Shown piece by piece: positions 62,002-64,000 of a stretch of DNA of 64,000 nt (its first letter is position 1; each line of letters begins with the position of its first letter). The position numbers and the translations under genes are program-made. The stretch spans positions 1 through 64,000 of the forward strand of contig JAHWKY010000007.1 in assembly GCA_019347575.1 (NCBI GenBank), given 5' to 3'. The DNA is from Actinomycetota bacterium. GTDB lineage: Bacteria > Actinomycetota > Nitriliruptoria > Nitriliruptorales > Nitriliruptoraceae. The notes beneath the pieces are model-generated. The model had not been told where the DNA came from. It was given only the letters and a program-made list of their open reading frames with translations, and did not search any database.

Positions 62002-63930
62002 TCAGTTCTCGGCCGGGCTGAGCCAGTCGCGGCGGCGACGGTCGCCGGTGCGCAGGTCGTGACGCAGCCCCTCGATGACGGGCGCACCGGCTGCGGTCAG
62101 GACGGCGGAGATCTCCTCGCCGACCAGCTCGTCGCGCTCCAGCAAGGCGTCCCGGAGCGCCTCGACGAGGTGGCGGTTGGCGTCGAGCAGCGCGCGCACC
62201 CGCACCTTGGCGGTCGCGAGCAGGCGGTCGACCTCGGGGCGGGCCTCGCGGTCGCCGAGCACGCGACCGACGATGTTGGTGTCGTTGAGAGCGCTGTTCT
62301 CGACCGCGGCGAGCGAAACCAGCGACGAGCCCATCCCGGCCGACCCGACGATCTCGCACGCGACGCGGGTGGCGTACGCGAGATCGCTGCTCGGGCCCGT
62401 GCTCGCCTCGCCGAACCACAGCTCCTCGGCGACCATGCCGCCCATCGCGATGTCGACGAGGGCGTACATCTCGGCCTTCGTGCGGGTGTAGACCTCCTCG
62501 AGGTCGCCGTGCGCGAGCAGCCCCAGCGATCCGCTGCGCTTGATGATCGTCAGCACCTCGAGGCGTCGCGTCCCTGCCAGGTAGGCGACGGTGGCGTGAC
62601 CGGCTTCGTGCGTGGCGACGACCTGCCGTTCCCGCGCCGTGTACTCGACCGGGTTCTTCAGCCCGACCTCCTGGATGAGGCGCGCCTCCTGGACGTCGTT
62701 CGCCGACATCCCGTCGTGCCCGCCCTTGAGCGCCAGCACGAGCGCCTCGTCGAACAGGTGCCCGAGCATCACCGGGGTGTACCCGAAGGTCTGGGCCGCG
62801 ATGAGGTCCCGCGCCTCGCCCTCGTCGAGCCCAGGATCGTGCGCCTTGCGGTCGAGGAAGTAGTCGACGAGTTCACGGCGAGAGCTCCTGGCGGGGAGCT
62901 CGAAGGTCAGTCGCCGATCGAACCGACCCGGACGGAGCAGCGCCGGGTCGAGCATGTCGGCCCGGTTGGTCGCGGCGATGAGGAGCACGTTGTGGTAGGG
63001 GGCGGGGCGCCGTTTGATGTTGCGGTGCGGCGGCAGGAACGCGTTGATCATGTCGGCGAGCCGGTTGCGGACACGGTGCCCGAACGGGGGCGTGTCGAAC
63101 GACTGCATCTGGACGAGCAGTTCGTTGACGACCCCGCCGGTCCCCTCGCTCGTGAACGCGTTGACCTCGAGCGACGCTGGCGTGGCCGGCGTCGTGTTGC
63201 AGCCTCCGGCTCGCGAGATGGTGCCCTGCCACACGGCACTGCTCATCTCCGAGCGGCGGCCGGCGATGGCGTCGATCTCCTCGATGAACCCGATGGCACC
63301 ACCTTCGCGGAGCGCCGCCTTGCGGAGCTGCTTGAAGTAGCTGCGGATGCGCCGGGCGGTGGCGCCGTACCACATCGATTGGAAGCTGGTCGACGATGCG
63401 TAGAGGAACGGCACGCCGGCCTGCCGCGCCATCGCCTTGGCGAGGTGGGTCTTGCCGGTGCCGGGTGCGCCCTCGAACAGCAGACCACGACGAGGGGTTC
63501 CGCCGAGCCGGTCACGGTAGAGCCGGTGGCCCAGGAAGATGTTGAGCGTCTTGACCACCTCGTCGAGGATCGGGTCGAGTCCCTTGACGTCCTCGAACGA
63601 GACCTCGATCTCCTCGGGACGGTAGAGCACGTGGGGCGACCGACCGCTGAGTAGCGGTGCGGCGACGGCCGCGCCGAGGGCCAGCACGATGGCGATCGGG
63701 ATGAGGTAGATCGGCCAGTCCGGCGGGAGCGTGGGCAGTCGGAAGAAGTCGAACGGGGCCCCAGCGACGATGCGCAACCACAGGTACAGAGCGGGGATGC
63801 CGAGGACGACGGCGAGGATGGTCAGTCGACGGCGTCGTGCGGCCTCGCGGAGGAAACCGACGTCGGCGGCCGCCGCCTCTACCAGGCCGCCGCCCAGCCG
63901 AGCCGCGACGGACTCGTGCTGTTCGGACAC
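62002..63930 (-). CDS. FtsH-like AAA+ zinc metalloprotease with atypical Walker B
   Basis: A 642-residue protein. Two N-terminal transmembrane helices (about 35-57 and 74-95), then an AAA+ domain with Walker A GAPGTGKTHLA (near 154), a pore loop FQSMWYGA (near 183, FtsH has FVGVGA), and a Walker B read as IGFIEEIDAI, with Glu where FtsH has Asp. An extra ~55 residues precede the sensor-1/second region LIAATNRADMLDPALLRPGRFD. The zinc-protease site HEAGH (near 441) and its third ligand region (PSSDLAYATRVA) are intact. It is an FtsH relative rather than canonical FtsH. GTG 63930 has GGGGGG 7 nt upstream; GTG 63945 is an alternative. Confidence 0.86.
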   Translation of the reverse strand: MSEQHESVAARLGGGLVEAAAADVGFLREAARRRRLTILAVVLGIPALYLWLRIVAGAPFDFFRLPTLPPDWPIYLIPIAIVLALGAAVAAPLLSGRSPHVLYRPEEIEVSFEDVKGLDPILDEVVKTLNIFLGHRLYRDRLGGTPRRGLLFEGAPGTGKTHLAKAMARQAGVPFLYASSTSFQSMWYGATARRIRSYFKQLRKAALREGGAIGFIEEIDAIAGRRSEMSSAVWQGTISRAGGCNTTPATPASLEVNAFTSEGTGGVVNELLVQMQSFDTPPFGHRVRNRLADMINAFLPPHRNIKRRPAPYHNVLLIAATNRADMLDPALLRPGRFDRRLTFELPARSSRRELVDYFLDRKAHDPGLDEGEARDLIAAQTFGYTPVMLGHLFDEALVLALKGGHDGMSANDVQEARLIQEVGLKNPVEYTARERQVVATHEAGHATVAYLAGTRRLEVLTIIKRSGSLGLLAHGDLEEVYTRTKAEMYALVDIAMGGMVAEELWFGEASTGPSSDLAYATRVACEIVGSAGMGSSLVSLAAVENSALNDTNIVGRVLGDREARPEVDRLLATAKVRVRALLDANRHLVEALRDALLERDELVGEEISAVLTAAGAPVIEGLRHDLRTGDRRRRDWLSPAEN

Positions 63931-64000
63931 GTCGCCACCCCCCACGAGTGGTCTCGGAACCCGAGGCTACGGCCTAGAACTCTCCGCGTCCATCCGAGCA

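Overview
The window is high-GC (by eye about 70% G+C) chromosomal DNA from an actinobacterium. GTG starts are common and genes overlap by a few bases (ATGA/GTGA/TGATG). Several -10 boxes of the form TANNNT lie 6-8 nt before a start codon, suggesting leaderless mRNAs. The backbone (tig-clpP-clpX-valS-folC, ndk, mreBCD-mrdA-rodA, radical SAM/DUF2344, rne, rplU-rpmA-obg-proB-proA, nadD-LCP-rsfS-phosphatase, leuS, degV, comEA-comEC-holA) follows the gene order I know from Streptomyces and relatives, nearly all on the minus strand. A large NAD-dependent glutamate dehydrogenase, a rod-shape operon and the absence of rpsT-lepA after holA point to a deep-branching lineage (Nitriliruptoria-like is my guess, low confidence).

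Layout from the left: a secreted protein and a lipoprotein (minus) diverge from the 1609-residue glutamate dehydrogenase (plus). Then, on the minus strand, come an HTTM membrane protein with a small partner, holA, comEC, comEA, degV, an alpha/beta hydrolase and leuS. A tRNA-Ala and a plus-strand potassium block follow (two-RCK channel, KhtT-like subunit, KhtU-like antiporter, small membrane protein). The phosphatase/rsfS pair is separated from LCP and nadD by an IS607-family element whose tnpA is frameshifted while tnpB is intact. A CoxE-like VWA gene and a MoxR ATPase gene flank two plus-strand genes (secreted trypsin-like protease, DUF3754). A truncated remnant and a lipoprotein lead to proA; lemA and DUF2207 sit between proA and proB; then obg, rpmA and rplU.

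Farther right are an overlapping aldehyde-dehydrogenase/class III cyclase pair, a duplicated hairpin unit, rne, the radical SAM pair, and the rod operon ending in twin hairpins. These are followed by radC-like, ndk, a plus-strand CAP protein with a 35-proline tract, folC, valS, clpX, clpP and tig. The right end has tRNA-Pro, tRNA-Gly, an HNH gene, a tRNA 3'-end remnant and a divergent FtsH-like protease.

Most backbone genes are housekeeping: protein quality control, cell elongation, translation, proline and NAD synthesis, competence. The accessory inserts between them hold the unusual features: the IS607/TnpB element, the split MoxR-VWA module, the ALDH-cyclase pair, the potassium block and the HNH/tRNA site. 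Two genes (obg and the CAP gene) appear to start at CTG. No stretch longer than 300 bases lacks a gene. The longest gaps, 1021-1304, 40647-40900 and 45458-45686, hold a promoter/dyad region, a duplicated hairpin unit and twin hairpins.
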